This document shows, in pieces, positions 40,289 to 48,764 of a stretch of 64,000 bases of DNA. The translations under genes were made by a program, and so were the position numbers. The stretch comes from Sutterella faecalis (GTDB taxonomy: Bacteria; Pseudomonadota; Gammaproteobacteria; Burkholderiales; Burkholderiaceae_F), in NCBI RefSeq assembly GCF_006337085.1, contig NZ_CP040882.1, positions 2,604,001 to 2,668,000 of the forward strand, in the 5' to 3' direction. The first letter of the stretch is position 1. Each line of letters opens with the position of its first letter. The notes beneath the pieces were generated by a model that was not told where the DNA came from, did no database searches, and saw only the letters and a program-made list of their open reading frames with translations.

Positions 40289-43200
40289 TCAATCTTCTGC
40301 AAGGAGCTTGAGGATCTCGTCTCTCGAGAGGCGGTTCGACATGTCGGAGCCTTCGAGAAGCGCATCCGCGAGGGACTTCTTCGTTTCGTGCAGACGAATG
40401 ATCTTCTCCTCGATCGTGTTCTCAGCGATCAGGCGGTAGATCGTCACCGGATGCTCCTGACCGATGCGGTAGGCGCGGTCCGAGGCCTGGTTCTCGATTG
40501 CCGGATTCCACCAGGGGTCGAGAATCGCGACATAGTCGGCAGCCGTGAGGTTGAGGCCCGTTCCGCCCGCCTTGAGGCTGATGAGGAAGAGCGGCATCTC
40601 GCCCTTCTGGAAAGCGTCGACAAGCTTCTGGCGTTGGCCTGCGGGCGTCGCGCCGTCAAGATATAGGTACTTGATTTTCTTCTTGTCGAGCTCTTTCCTG
40701 AGGATCGCAAGGTAGGATGTGAACTGACTGAAGACGAGCGCGCGGTGGCCGCCTTCGATGAGCGTATCGGCGAGCTTCAGGAACGCGTTGATCTTCGAGG
40801 ACTCGAGCTTGAGCTTCGGATTCACAAGTTCGGCCGCGCACGCCGCCTGACGAAGCTTCATGAGTTCGGCGAGGGCTTCAATCGGATTGATTTCGCCGGT
40901 TTCGAGTCGCTGCGACGCCGTTTCTCGCAGGCTCTCGTAGAGCGTGCGCTCGGCTTCGGAGAGTTCCACTCGGAGCGTGACCTCGGTCTTTTCGGGAAGT
41001 TCGTCGAGCACCTCGGCCTTCGTGCGGCGCAGGATGAAGGGCGAAATCAGGCGCTTCAGGAGCCTCTGGCAGTTGCGGTCCTTGTTGCGCTCGATCGGAA
41101 TGATGAAGCGCTCGGCAAAGCTCTGGCTGCTTCCGAGGAGGCCGGGGTTCGCGAACTCAAAGAGATTCCAGATTTCGCCGAGGTTGTTCTGAAGGGGCGT
41201 TCCGGTAAGAAGAACGCGGGCAGAGGATTTGAGCTGCATGGCGGCCTTCGACGTCTTCGTATCCCGGTTCTTGATGTTGTGCGCTTCGTCGAGCACCACC
41301 GTCGTCCATTTCCGGCTGCTCAGGGCTTCAATCTCCGCAGAAAGAATGCCGTAGGTCGTGAGGATCACATCGCCGGCCCGGGCCTCGTCGACGAGCTTCC
41401 TGCGATCGTCGGCCTGCTGAAGCATTTTGATTTTGAGGCCCGGCGCAAAGCGCTGGAGTTCGTCGCTCCAGTTGAAGAGAACGGCCGCAGGCATCACGAC
41501 GAGCTGGGGACCCGCTTTCGCGCGGGAGAGGAGGAGTGCAATCGCCTGAATGGTTTTGCCGAGACCCATGTCGTCGGCGAGAAGCGCGCCCGCGCCCCAG
41601 CTGAGGAGGCGCGAGAGCCACTCGAACCCTTCCTGCTGATAGGGGCGAAGCTCGGCACGGAGCCCCGCGGGCACTTCAGGCGTGAAGTGCTTCGCTTCGC
41701 GGATCCGGCTGCAGAGCGACCGGAAGGCTTCATCGGAATCGATTTCAATCCCTTCCTCCCCGAGCCTTTCAATGGAGTCAGCATTGAAGGCGGAGATCCG
41801 GAGTTCGCCATTCTTCCGGGAAGTGACGAGTCCTTCAATATGTTCGAGCTCCTTTTTGAGGCTTTCCGTGAGGGCGACGTATTCGTCGTCGCCCAGGCGA
41901 ATGAACCGGCCTTCGGATTCCCTCAGGCGCTCGAGAAGTTCCTGGACGGTGAGCACCGTCTTTTCGTCGATCTGAACCTTGCCCTCGAGCTCGAACCAAC
42001 TCCCGAGACTGCGCAGCGAGAGCTTCAGGCTCGAGGGGAAGATCTGCGGGCGGGAGACGCGGAATTTGACGCCTTCGGGCCATTCGAGAAGCGCCGTGTC
42101 CGTGTGCGTGCGGAGGACTTCAAGCATTTCGAGCGTTTCGGCAACCGGAAGTTCCCAGGAGAATTCGCCGTCTCTCATTTCCTCGAGTCTGGAGAGTGCG
42201 GAGAGGAGCGCATCATAGTTTTCGCGTTCCTTCTTCAGATCGCGCGCGACCTGAACGGTTTTGTTGCCGATCCGGGTGGCAATGAAAGCGAGTCCTTCAC
42301 CGGGCGAGCAGGTGAGGGGATTTTCCGCTACCGGGTGCACGAGCGCGGTGACATGGTGCGTTCCCGTCCCGAAGGGTTCGAGGCGGAAGGTGATTCGTGC
42401 GTCGCCCGACTGCTTCTCAAGGTGCTTGGAGTCCTTGAGGAGATCGGACATGACGGGGGTTCGGGCTGAAAGCTTTTCGAGGTAGTGCGTGAGCTTTTCA
42501 CGAGCCGCGAGCGGGAAGTTGATGCCGCGCACCGCTTTCAAAAGCTCGAGTTCATTGTTCGTCGGCCGGGTGACGATGATGAGGCTGCTGCTCGCTCTCG
42601 TGAAGCTGGTGCTGTCCTTTTCAGGATCAAATTCAGGACTGAGATTGTTGGTAAAGCTGTAGACATCGCCATTGCGCAGAACCGAAATTTCGAGCGGCCT
42701 CTTTTCCACATCGATCGGTTCGAGCGTCTTCGCGTCAATGACATTCTGCGAGCCGACAAGCTCCATCATCGCTTCAGGGATGTTGAAGACGTAATCGCCT
42801 CTCGTCGACCAATACGAATTCGGACGTTCAAAATGAATGGCGGTGGCGACGCGTTGAGCTTCATCGGAAAGCTTCGGTGCACGATCAAGGAAGGTGGAAA
42901 GCTTGATGACTGCGCCTTTGAGCCAGGTTCGGGACGTCGCCTTGAACTTCTGAGACCGGATGGAAATCTCCCAACCGGGCGTGTCGGTGTTGATGGCGTA
43001 TGCCATGCGCTCTGTCGGGAACTGGCCTTCACTGTAGGCCTGACCGTGGCCATTGGAGATCCCCGGGCGCGCGATCAGGCGATCGAGCACCAGGTCCCAT
43101 TCCGGACGGATGTCGTAATGGGGAAGCATCTGTTTGATCCCGTACTTGCGGGCAATGCTTTCGGCTTCCTCGCGCTTGCCGTTGAGGCGCTGGAATTCGA

Positions 43201-44365
43201 AATCGAGCATCGGCAGATAGCTCATCCAGTTTCTGGCTCCGTCGCCGATAAAGTCGATTTTTTCAAGAAGTCCGAAATTGAGCGCTGTGATTGCAAATGG
43301 GACGACAATTTGATATTTGAGGCGTTCAATAGACTGCCCGCGAAGGACTTCCATGAAATCTTCCCGGAAGCTCACGGCAGCCTTCTTCGCATCTCTGCCG
43401 CAGCCGAGAAGGGCAATCAGAATGGCGGGCTTCAGATATATATTGTCGGCGACTCTTTTGACCTCCAACATTCGCTCGAGCTTCCGAACGGATGCGGGGG
43501 TTGCGCGATCCCGGTAGAGCGCAATGGCATAGAGCCAGGCTTCAAACCAGGTTTCAAAGTGGATCTGGTGGAGGCGCGAGAGAGCGGTTTTCATGCAGGA
43601 GACGGCATTTGAGGGCGCTTCGTTGTCCATGATGGAGGCTGCCGCGCTCACGATCATGTACCACGGGGACTCGCAGTTCATTTTCTTAAGCAGCTCGTGC
43701 GGCTTCCCGTTGCAGAGAAAATCAGCGTAGTAATGGCGCCAGTCGCGGTATTCAGCGGCAGCTTCCTTAGAGAGGTGCCGCATCAGATAGTCTCTGAACT
43801 CGTCGCTGGTAACGTCGAAGCCGCGAGCATCTGCGGTATCCTGCGCACTGCGCAGTGCCGCGCGGGCGATGAACTTTGCAGGAAGCGCTTCGACGAATGG
43901 CTTCCAGTGGTCATAGTCGAGGAGGTGAACCATGAAGGCGGCTTCCATGGAAGCCCATGTCTTGATCTCATCTTCACTGAACGTTTGGCTGAGGGGCGCC
44001 GGGAGGCGTCCGTTCTGGATGTAGTCAACCGCGGCCTTCATGACGGTGACGTGCACTCTGACATCCCTATCGAGATGAACCTTTTCAAGCTTATTGAATA
44101 CGGCGTCGAATATTCTGCGCGACACGAGCCGCGTCATCATGTTGATCCCGCTGGGCGTCACAAAGAGTATGTCGTACGAACCCCAGTAGCCTTCCTTGGG
44201 CTCTCTGATCCATCCTTTCCCGACAAACTCGTTGATGGCGTCGTTGAACTCCTTGACGGGAAGATTCCGATTTGAAGCATATGACTTGACGTCTGAAGCA
44301 GAAGGAAGCGTGTAAGTGCTGAGCGCGTAGGCAATGACTTCAGACTGGATTTCAGGAATGGACAT
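40289..44365 (-). CDS. SNF2-family helicase with long N-terminal region
   Basis: A 1,358-residue SWI2/SNF2 ATPase. The C-terminal half is clear: a bacterial SNF2-associated region (about 800-890), Walker A DDMGLGKT (near 933), DEAH-type VVLDEAHNIKN, and helicase C motifs LVFSQFTSYLAIL, LISLKAGGTGLNL and SDRAYRIGQEHPV. The first ~600 residues are not recognised; they start with a winged-helix-like segment and hold no zinc-finger cysteine pairs of the SWIM type that I can see. It would remodel nucleic-acid-protein complexes (RapA-like roles or defence are possible). It lies alone on the minus strand between frr and uppS, where relatives have none. Divergent from uppS across 190 bases. Confidence 0.88.
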   Translation of the reverse strand: MSIPEIQSEVIAYALSTYTLPSASDVKSYASNRNLPVKEFNDAINEFVGKGWIREPKEGYWGSYDILFVTPSGINMMTRLVSRRIFDAVFNKLEKVHLDRDVRVHVTVMKAAVDYIQNGRLPAPLSQTFSEDEIKTWASMEAAFMVHLLDYDHWKPFVEALPAKFIARAALRSAQDTADARGFDVTSDEFRDYLMRHLSKEAAAEYRDWRHYYADFLCNGKPHELLKKMNCESPWYMIVSAAASIMDNEAPSNAVSCMKTALSRLHQIHFETWFEAWLYAIALYRDRATPASVRKLERMLEVKRVADNIYLKPAILIALLGCGRDAKKAAVSFREDFMEVLRGQSIERLKYQIVVPFAITALNFGLLEKIDFIGDGARNWMSYLPMLDFEFQRLNGKREEAESIARKYGIKQMLPHYDIRPEWDLVLDRLIARPGISNGHGQAYSEGQFPTERMAYAINTDTPGWEISIRSQKFKATSRTWLKGAVIKLSTFLDRAPKLSDEAQRVATAIHFERPNSYWSTRGDYVFNIPEAMMELVGSQNVIDAKTLEPIDVEKRPLEISVLRNGDVYSFTNNLSPEFDPEKDSTSFTRASSSLIIVTRPTNNELELLKAVRGINFPLAAREKLTHYLEKLSARTPVMSDLLKDSKHLEKQSGDARITFRLEPFGTGTHHVTALVHPVAENPLTCSPGEGLAFIATRIGNKTVQVARDLKKERENYDALLSALSRLEEMRDGEFSWELPVAETLEMLEVLRTHTDTALLEWPEGVKFRVSRPQIFPSSLKLSLRSLGSWFELEGKVQIDEKTVLTVQELLERLRESEGRFIRLGDDEYVALTESLKKELEHIEGLVTSRKNGELRISAFNADSIERLGEEGIEIDSDEAFRSLCSRIREAKHFTPEVPAGLRAELRPYQQEGFEWLSRLLSWGAGALLADDMGLGKTIQAIALLLSRAKAGPQLVVMPAAVLFNWSDELQRFAPGLKIKMLQQADDRRKLVDEARAGDVILTTYGILSAEIEALSSRKWTTVVLDEAHNIKNRDTKTSKAAMQLKSSARVLLTGTPLQNNLGEIWNLFEFANPGLLGSSQSFAERFIIPIERNKDRNCQRLLKRLISPFILRRTKAEVLDELPEKTEVTLRVELSEAERTLYESLRETASQRLETGEINPIEALAELMKLRQAACAAELVNPKLKLESSKINAFLKLADTLIEGGHRALVFSQFTSYLAILRKELDKKKIKYLYLDGATPAGQRQKLVDAFQKGEMPLFLISLKAGGTGLNLTAADYVAILDPWWNPAIENQASDRAYRIGQEHPVTIYRLIAENTIEEKIIRLHETKKSLADALLEGSDMSNRLSRDEILKLLAED

Positions 44366-44394
44366 GCTGGATGAAGTGTCTGGAAAAGCTTGAA

Positions 44395-44411
44395 AACTAA
44401 GGGGCTTAGTT
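44395..44411. promoter_or_regulatory. palindrome between helicase gene and uppS
   Basis: AACTAAG and CTTAGTT form perfect 7-base arms around GGG, 30 bases upstream of the helicase start. A candidate operator or hairpin; no factor can be named. Confidence 0.3.
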
Positions 44412-44555
44412 TAGTGGGATATGCGGCAACAGGAGGCAAGAATAAGGGATTCCCCGTGATTGGAAAACGCATCGACTTGCTTGCAATCCGTCACAAGAGA
44501 GGCGAGGCGCCTTTGCTAGACTTTCTGCCGCTTTAATTATTTCAGTGCACCCATC

Positions 44556-45266
44556 ATGGCCGACCTTCCACACCTGCCCGGACACATTGCGATCATCATG
44601 GACGGCAACGGCCGCTGGGCGAGATCGCGGTTTCTGCCGCGCGCGGAAGGCCATCGACAGGGCGTGCTTGCGCTTGAGCGCGTGGTGGAGGCGTCGGTGC
44701 GCCTCGGCATCCGGGCGCTTACCGTCTTTGCCTTTTCGAGCGAAAACTGGCGCCGTCCTGCGGCGGAAGTGGCAGCCCTCATGAAAATCTTCGCGACCGC
44801 CCTTGCCCGCTGGGAAGAGCCCTTGCTGAAGGCGGGCGTCAGCATCCGCATCATCGGCGACCGGAATGCTTTCTCGGAAGACCTTCAGCGCGCCATCGAC
44901 CACGCGGAGAAAGCCACAGCGCCGGGGAACCGCATGCATCTCAACATTGCCGCCAATTACGGCGGCCGCTGGGATGCGCTCCAGGCGGCTCAGGCCGCAA
45001 CCGCTGCGGGCGACCTCACGCTCGAAGGCATTGAAAAGCGGCTTTCTGCGCATGACGACGGCGAGGTGGATCTTTTGATCCGCACCGGAGGGGAAAGACG
45101 CATCTCGAATTTCCTTCTCTGGCAGGCAGCCTATGCCGAGCTCTACTTCACCGATACGCTCTGGCCCGACTTTGATGCGGCCGCGCTTGACGATGCGCTC
45201 AACTGGTACATCGGTCGCGAGCGGCGCTTCGGGATGACGAGCGAGCAGCTGCGGCAGATCGGATGA
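44556..45266 (+). CDS. uppS: undecaprenyl diphosphate synthase (isoprenyl transferase)
   Basis: A 236-residue cis-prenyltransferase making the C55 lipid carrier for peptidoglycan and O-antigen. Motifs in order are IAIIMDGNGRWARSR (catalytic Asp16), HRQGVLALERVV, the FAFSSENWRRP block, and RTGGERRISNFLLWQAAYAELYF (split: RTGGERRISNF, LLWQAAYAELYF). ATG 44556. In relatives it is followed by cdsA; here a 6.6-kb peptidase/transporter/porin block separates them. Its stop is 2 bases from the convergent M3-like gene. Confidence 0.96.
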   Translation: MADLPHLPGHIAIIMDGNGRWARSRFLPRAEGHRQGVLALERVVEASVRLGIRALTVFAFSSENWRRPAAEVAALMKIFATALARWEEPLLKAGVSIRIIGDRNAFSEDLQRAIDHAEKATAPGNRMHLNIAANYGGRWDALQAAQAATAAGDLTLEGIEKRLSAHDDGEVDLLIRTGGERRISNFLLWQAAYAELYFTDTLWPDFDAAALDDALNWYIGRERRFGMTSEQLRQIG

Positions 45267-45268
45267 AG

Positions 45269-47146
45269 CTAACCAGCAGCTTGCTGCGTACTGAGAAAAG
45301 GCTCAAGAACGGCATCAATGGCTGAGAGCCAGAAATCAACGCTGCGAATGTTGTCTCCGGTGTGACGCAAAACCCAGTCTTCTGTGGACATGCTTCCGCT
45401 TTCGAGCCACATTTCTTCGATATTGAGATCGCAGGCACTCTTCCCGTAAGTGAGAAATTCTCGGGCCAGCTTTGCAGCAATAAGAAAGCCGAATGTGTAC
45501 TGCCAATCGTAGAAGATCGGCTTCATCCGATAAAAGTGCTGTTTGTAGGCCCAAAGGTAGCGGTCGGTTTCAACAGTTGTGTTTCCATAGTAGTGTCGCC
45601 AGGCATCATCAGAAAGTTGATTGAGTCTGCTGACAGGCAAAACATTTTCACTGCGCTCCCGAAGAATGGAAAGCAGAAGTCGATGTCGTGCGGGGAGCGT
45701 GAGAAGCAAGTTGCCGATGCGAGTGAGGGCCTGCCAGCGAACGGAAACTTTTTCGATGGGGGAAGTTGCTTGTGTCAGAAGATGATGCGTGAAGATGGCT
45801 TCATAAAAGCTGCCGGCTATTTCTGTGACGGAGAGCGGAAAGAAGCGGCTCGCAGAAGGGGCTTTATGCATGAGTGAGCGATGACGCGCCACACCGAGCA
45901 AATGTGAAAGAGCAAATGCGCCCGCAAGGGTCGGACGATAGTTGGAGAGAATGCGGACCTCGTCGAGAGCCGGAAGGTCATCGCACCAGGTGCCGCCTGA
46001 ATTCTGTGCGAGAGGCCGGCAGTCGATCTGCTTGCGGCTGTGCAGTGATTCCAGAAAGGGCGTAAATCCTTTATCGATAGCGGCAAAGGCGTTGATCAAA
46101 TCGGTGAGCGTGCGGGCATAAGGCCGCCCTTCGGCATAGAAGCTTTCCGGGGCGGGAGCAAGGATATTGGCAACCCGCATGGGGCCTTTGCCGATTCGAC
46201 TTTGCCGAATGTCTACTGTTTGACGCAGACGTCCAAGACGCATTTCAATAGCATCAAACATGGCGCGATAACTTTGCAGACTCACGCGTTCCGAACGTGT
46301 TGCGCGCTCAAGCAGATCCGCATCTGCTGCCTTCAGAACGGTTATGCGGAAGCCCGTAATGGCATTCAGCAGATCGGCGATTGCGGATCCATGGGATGCA
46401 AGCCATGCATTCATTGCATTGAATGTGGTGCGCCTCAGTTCTGGATCATCAGAGGTTTTCATGACGGCAATGCTTGAACCGAAGCCTTGCGTGCGGATCT
46501 CTCCGGACTGAGTCCGAACTTCCAGCGCCATAGGACTCATGAGATGAGTGAAGAGGTTTGAAAGCGGACTGAGCAGGGTGGCCTCAAGTTCTGCCGTGTA
46601 GCTGCTCAGAGCAGAAGGCAGTCCATCCGCCAAGGAAGGCTCTGAGTCAAAGATGCGCTTCCAGATTTTCAGTTCCGGAGTGCGCGCAAAAACAGGTTCA
46701 TTACCCACCAGATTCCGGATCACTTGAAACGCTGGTTCTGCATGGTTTCTGATCTCAACCAGAATCCCGAGAACTTCCGCTCTGGCGGCGCCCGTGTCTG
46801 TGGCGGTGGGTGAAAGTCCGGTATGGGCACGACAAAGCGTGAGGAGGGATGTCCCGAGATCGTAGGCACGACCGTAGAGTCGAAGGGTTTCGTTGGCCGC
46901 ATCGGGCGTCAGCTCAGCCGGATCCTTCGGGACAGTCGCCGCTATGGCATTTTTTACCATGCAAAGGCTTGAAAGGAGCGCCTGAAAATTTTCTGAACGA
47001 ACGGATGATGTGGAAGCATGCGGCCATTGGGGAAGCTTCTCGGAAGTGAGGGCTGCATGAATTGCAGGGAAGTTCTTCTCACTAATGGGGGAAATTTCGG
47101 AAGCGAATAAGGGTTTGTTCTTGATGATCATCGTATTAACCCGCAT
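45269..47146 (-). CDS. degenerate peptidase M3-family protein (zinc site lost)
   Basis: A 625-residue homologue of the M3 peptidase at 48765-50564. They share the layout up to the C-terminal WAYK-H-Y...YDWQYTFGFL block. At the catalytic position the HELGH of the paralogue is replaced by HLLGV (H415-V419): both the general-base glutamate and the second zinc histidine are gone, while the downstream third-ligand glutamate region is kept (SVTEIAGSFYEA against TLTETASTFNEA). The reading frame is intact, so it looks like a maintained pseudoenzyme rather than a decayed gene. The start is uncertain: ATG 47146, ATG 47131 or TTG 47182. Less GC-rich than the flanking housekeeping genes by eye. Confidence 0.78.
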   Translation of the reverse strand: MRVNTMIIKNKPLFASEISPISEKNFPAIHAALTSEKLPQWPHASTSSVRSENFQALLSSLCMVKNAIAATVPKDPAELTPDAANETLRLYGRAYDLGTSLLTLCRAHTGLSPTATDTGAARAEVLGILVEIRNHAEPAFQVIRNLVGNEPVFARTPELKIWKRIFDSEPSLADGLPSALSSYTAELEATLLSPLSNLFTHLMSPMALEVRTQSGEIRTQGFGSSIAVMKTSDDPELRRTTFNAMNAWLASHGSAIADLLNAITGFRITVLKAADADLLERATRSERVSLQSYRAMFDAIEMRLGRLRQTVDIRQSRIGKGPMRVANILAPAPESFYAEGRPYARTLTDLINAFAAIDKGFTPFLESLHSRKQIDCRPLAQNSGGTWCDDLPALDEVRILSNYRPTLAGAFALSHLLGVARHRSLMHKAPSASRFFPLSVTEIAGSFYEAIFTHHLLTQATSPIEKVSVRWQALTRIGNLLLTLPARHRLLLSILRERSENVLPVSRLNQLSDDAWRHYYGNTTVETDRYLWAYKQHFYRMKPIFYDWQYTFGFLIAAKLAREFLTYGKSACDLNIEEMWLESGSMSTEDWVLRHTGDNIRSVDFWLSAIDAVLEPFLSTQQAAG

Positions 47147-47196
47147 AACGACTGGATTCGAGGCAGTGACGGGAGTGAGCAATAGATGTAATCACA

Positions 47197-47229
47197 CGGT
47201 TATATCCTTTTAGGGGTAAGGAATAACCG
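47197..47229. other. hairpin in the M3-like / dcuC divergent region
   Basis: CGGTTATATCCTT and AAGGAATAACCG pair with a single bulged A around an 8-base loop, upstream of the dcuC-like gene (starts 47357) and of the M3-like gene. It may be an operator or leader structure. Confidence 0.4.
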
Positions 47230-47356
47230 CAAAAAATGCACTGAGCTTCCCGATAAACCCGAAGTTTGTTGTCGATGTCTGAAGAGAATACCTTCAGGAG
47301 GCGCCTGGAGGGGGCTCCGGGCAAATAAGAAATACTAACCACAGGGACCAAACATC

Positions 47357-48745
47357 ATGACAGGCATCCTCATTGGCTGCGCAATGCTCGTAGTCGTCGG
47401 ATGGGCAATTATCAAGGGCAAATACGCTCCTCTAGTCCTTTTTGCGAGCGGTGCAGCCATGCTCGTTCTGTCCATCATCTTCGACACGGGCACATTCATG
47501 CCGAAAAAGGCACTTCCGACCGGCAATGATTATCTGAATGTGATCGAATTCATCCGCTACATGTTTTCGACGCGCCTTGCCGGTCTCGGTTTGCTCATTA
47601 TGACAATGGTGGGTTTTGCGTCCTACATGACGCACATCGGTGCGAATGATGCATTCGTCAATATTGCGATTAAGCCGCTTTCGTTCATCAAATCTCCCTA
47701 TGCGCTGGTCTTCATCGCCTTCCTGCTGGGCAAGGCAGTGTCGATGGTGATTACTTCCGCTGTCGGGCTTGGCGTCCTGTGCCTCGCACTCATGGGACCG
47801 GCGCTTGCTGCGCTCGGCATGAATAAGAAAGCCATCGGAGCCGTGTTCGTTACTTCGGGCGCTGCTTCCCTCGTGCTTCTTGGCGGTTCAACGGCAGCAG
47901 CATCGAAGGCATGCGAACTTTCCGTTCTTGACTATGTCTTCATGTACAAGATTCCGGCAGGTCTGCCGACAGTGCTCGTCATGGGCATTGCACATGTGTT
48001 CTGGCAGAAGTGGCTCGACGCCCGCGAAGGCTGGAAGCCTTCAGAACATCTCGGGGAAACGCTGACCTTTGCCGAGGACGTGAAGCGTCCCTCGACCGCA
48101 GCGCCCAAGTTCTACGCCATTCTTCCCTTCCTGCCGATGATTCTCGTCGTCGTGTTCTCACGCTACTGCATTGACTGGATCAAGCTTGATATTTCCGCTC
48201 TCATGATTCTTTCGATCGTGATCGGCATGATCTGCGAAACGCTGCGCTGGAAGTTCGACTCGAAGAAAATCGGTGATGGTCTGAAGGCCTGCCTTCAGGC
48301 AATGGGCAAAGCGCTTTCCGGTGTGGTGGCGCTCGTCATTGCTGCTGGCGTATTCGCGGAAGGCTTCAAGGCTCTTGGCATGTTGGATGCGATTGTTGGC
48401 CTTGCATCCTCTGTCGGTGCAGGCGCGATCGGCATGTCGGTTCTCTTTGTTGTGATTACGACGCTCGTCACGATTATTGCGGGTTCCAACGGCGCGTCCT
48501 TCTATCCGCTTGTGGAGATGGTGCCGAAGATCGCCCGAGATATGGGGGTTAATCCCGTCACGCTCGTTCTGCCGATGCATCAGGCGTCGACGATTGCCCG
48601 TCCGCTTTCTCCGGTTGCCGGTGTTGTGGTCGCAATTGCCGCCATGCTGAACATGAGCCCGATTGAACTCGTGAAGCGTGCTTCCGTGCCTTGTATTGCC
48701 GGCCTCATCTTCCATCACATCTTTGTTTTCTGGCTTGCGGTCTGA
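47357..48745 (+). CDS. dcuC: DcuC-family C4-dicarboxylate transporter
   Basis: A 462-residue inner-membrane carrier that matches DcuC over its length: GFASYMTHIGANDAFVNIA, the VSMVITSAVGLGVL helix, LPMHQASTIARPLSPVAGVVVA (split: LPMHQASTIARP, LSPVAGVVVA) and KRASVPCIAGL. DcuC mostly exports succinate during fumarate respiration, but related proteins carry other small acids or peptidic substrates. The position between two M3-type peptidase genes hints at aspartate- or peptide-linked substrates (inference). The M3 peptidase gene starts 19 bases after the stop, so the two are cotranscribed. Confidence 0.9.
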   Translation: MTGILIGCAMLVVVGWAIIKGKYAPLVLFASGAAMLVLSIIFDTGTFMPKKALPTGNDYLNVIEFIRYMFSTRLAGLGLLIMTMVGFASYMTHIGANDAFVNIAIKPLSFIKSPYALVFIAFLLGKAVSMVITSAVGLGVLCLALMGPALAALGMNKKAIGAVFVTSGAASLVLLGGSTAAASKACELSVLDYVFMYKIPAGLPTVLVMGIAHVFWQKWLDAREGWKPSEHLGETLTFAEDVKRPSTAAPKFYAILPFLPMILVVVFSRYCIDWIKLDISALMILSIVIGMICETLRWKFDSKKIGDGLKACLQAMGKALSGVVALVIAAGVFAEGFKALGMLDAIVGLASSVGAGAIGMSVLFVVITTLVTIIAGSNGASFYPLVEMVPKIARDMGVNPVTLVLPMHQASTIARPLSPVAGVVVAIAAMLNMSPIELVKRASVPCIAGLIFHHIFVFWLAV

Positions 48746-48764
48746 TACGGCGGGTGAGCAAAAA

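Noticed and set aside
40745..42469. A 574-codon plus-strand frame inside the SNF2 gene
   Set aside because: Overlaps clear SNF2 motifs on the minus strand and has shadow-like composition without a ribosome site.
45269..47146. Treating the M3-like gene as a pseudogene
   Set aside because: No frameshift or premature stop over 625 codons; the loss is limited to the zinc motif, so a pseudoenzyme is the better reading.
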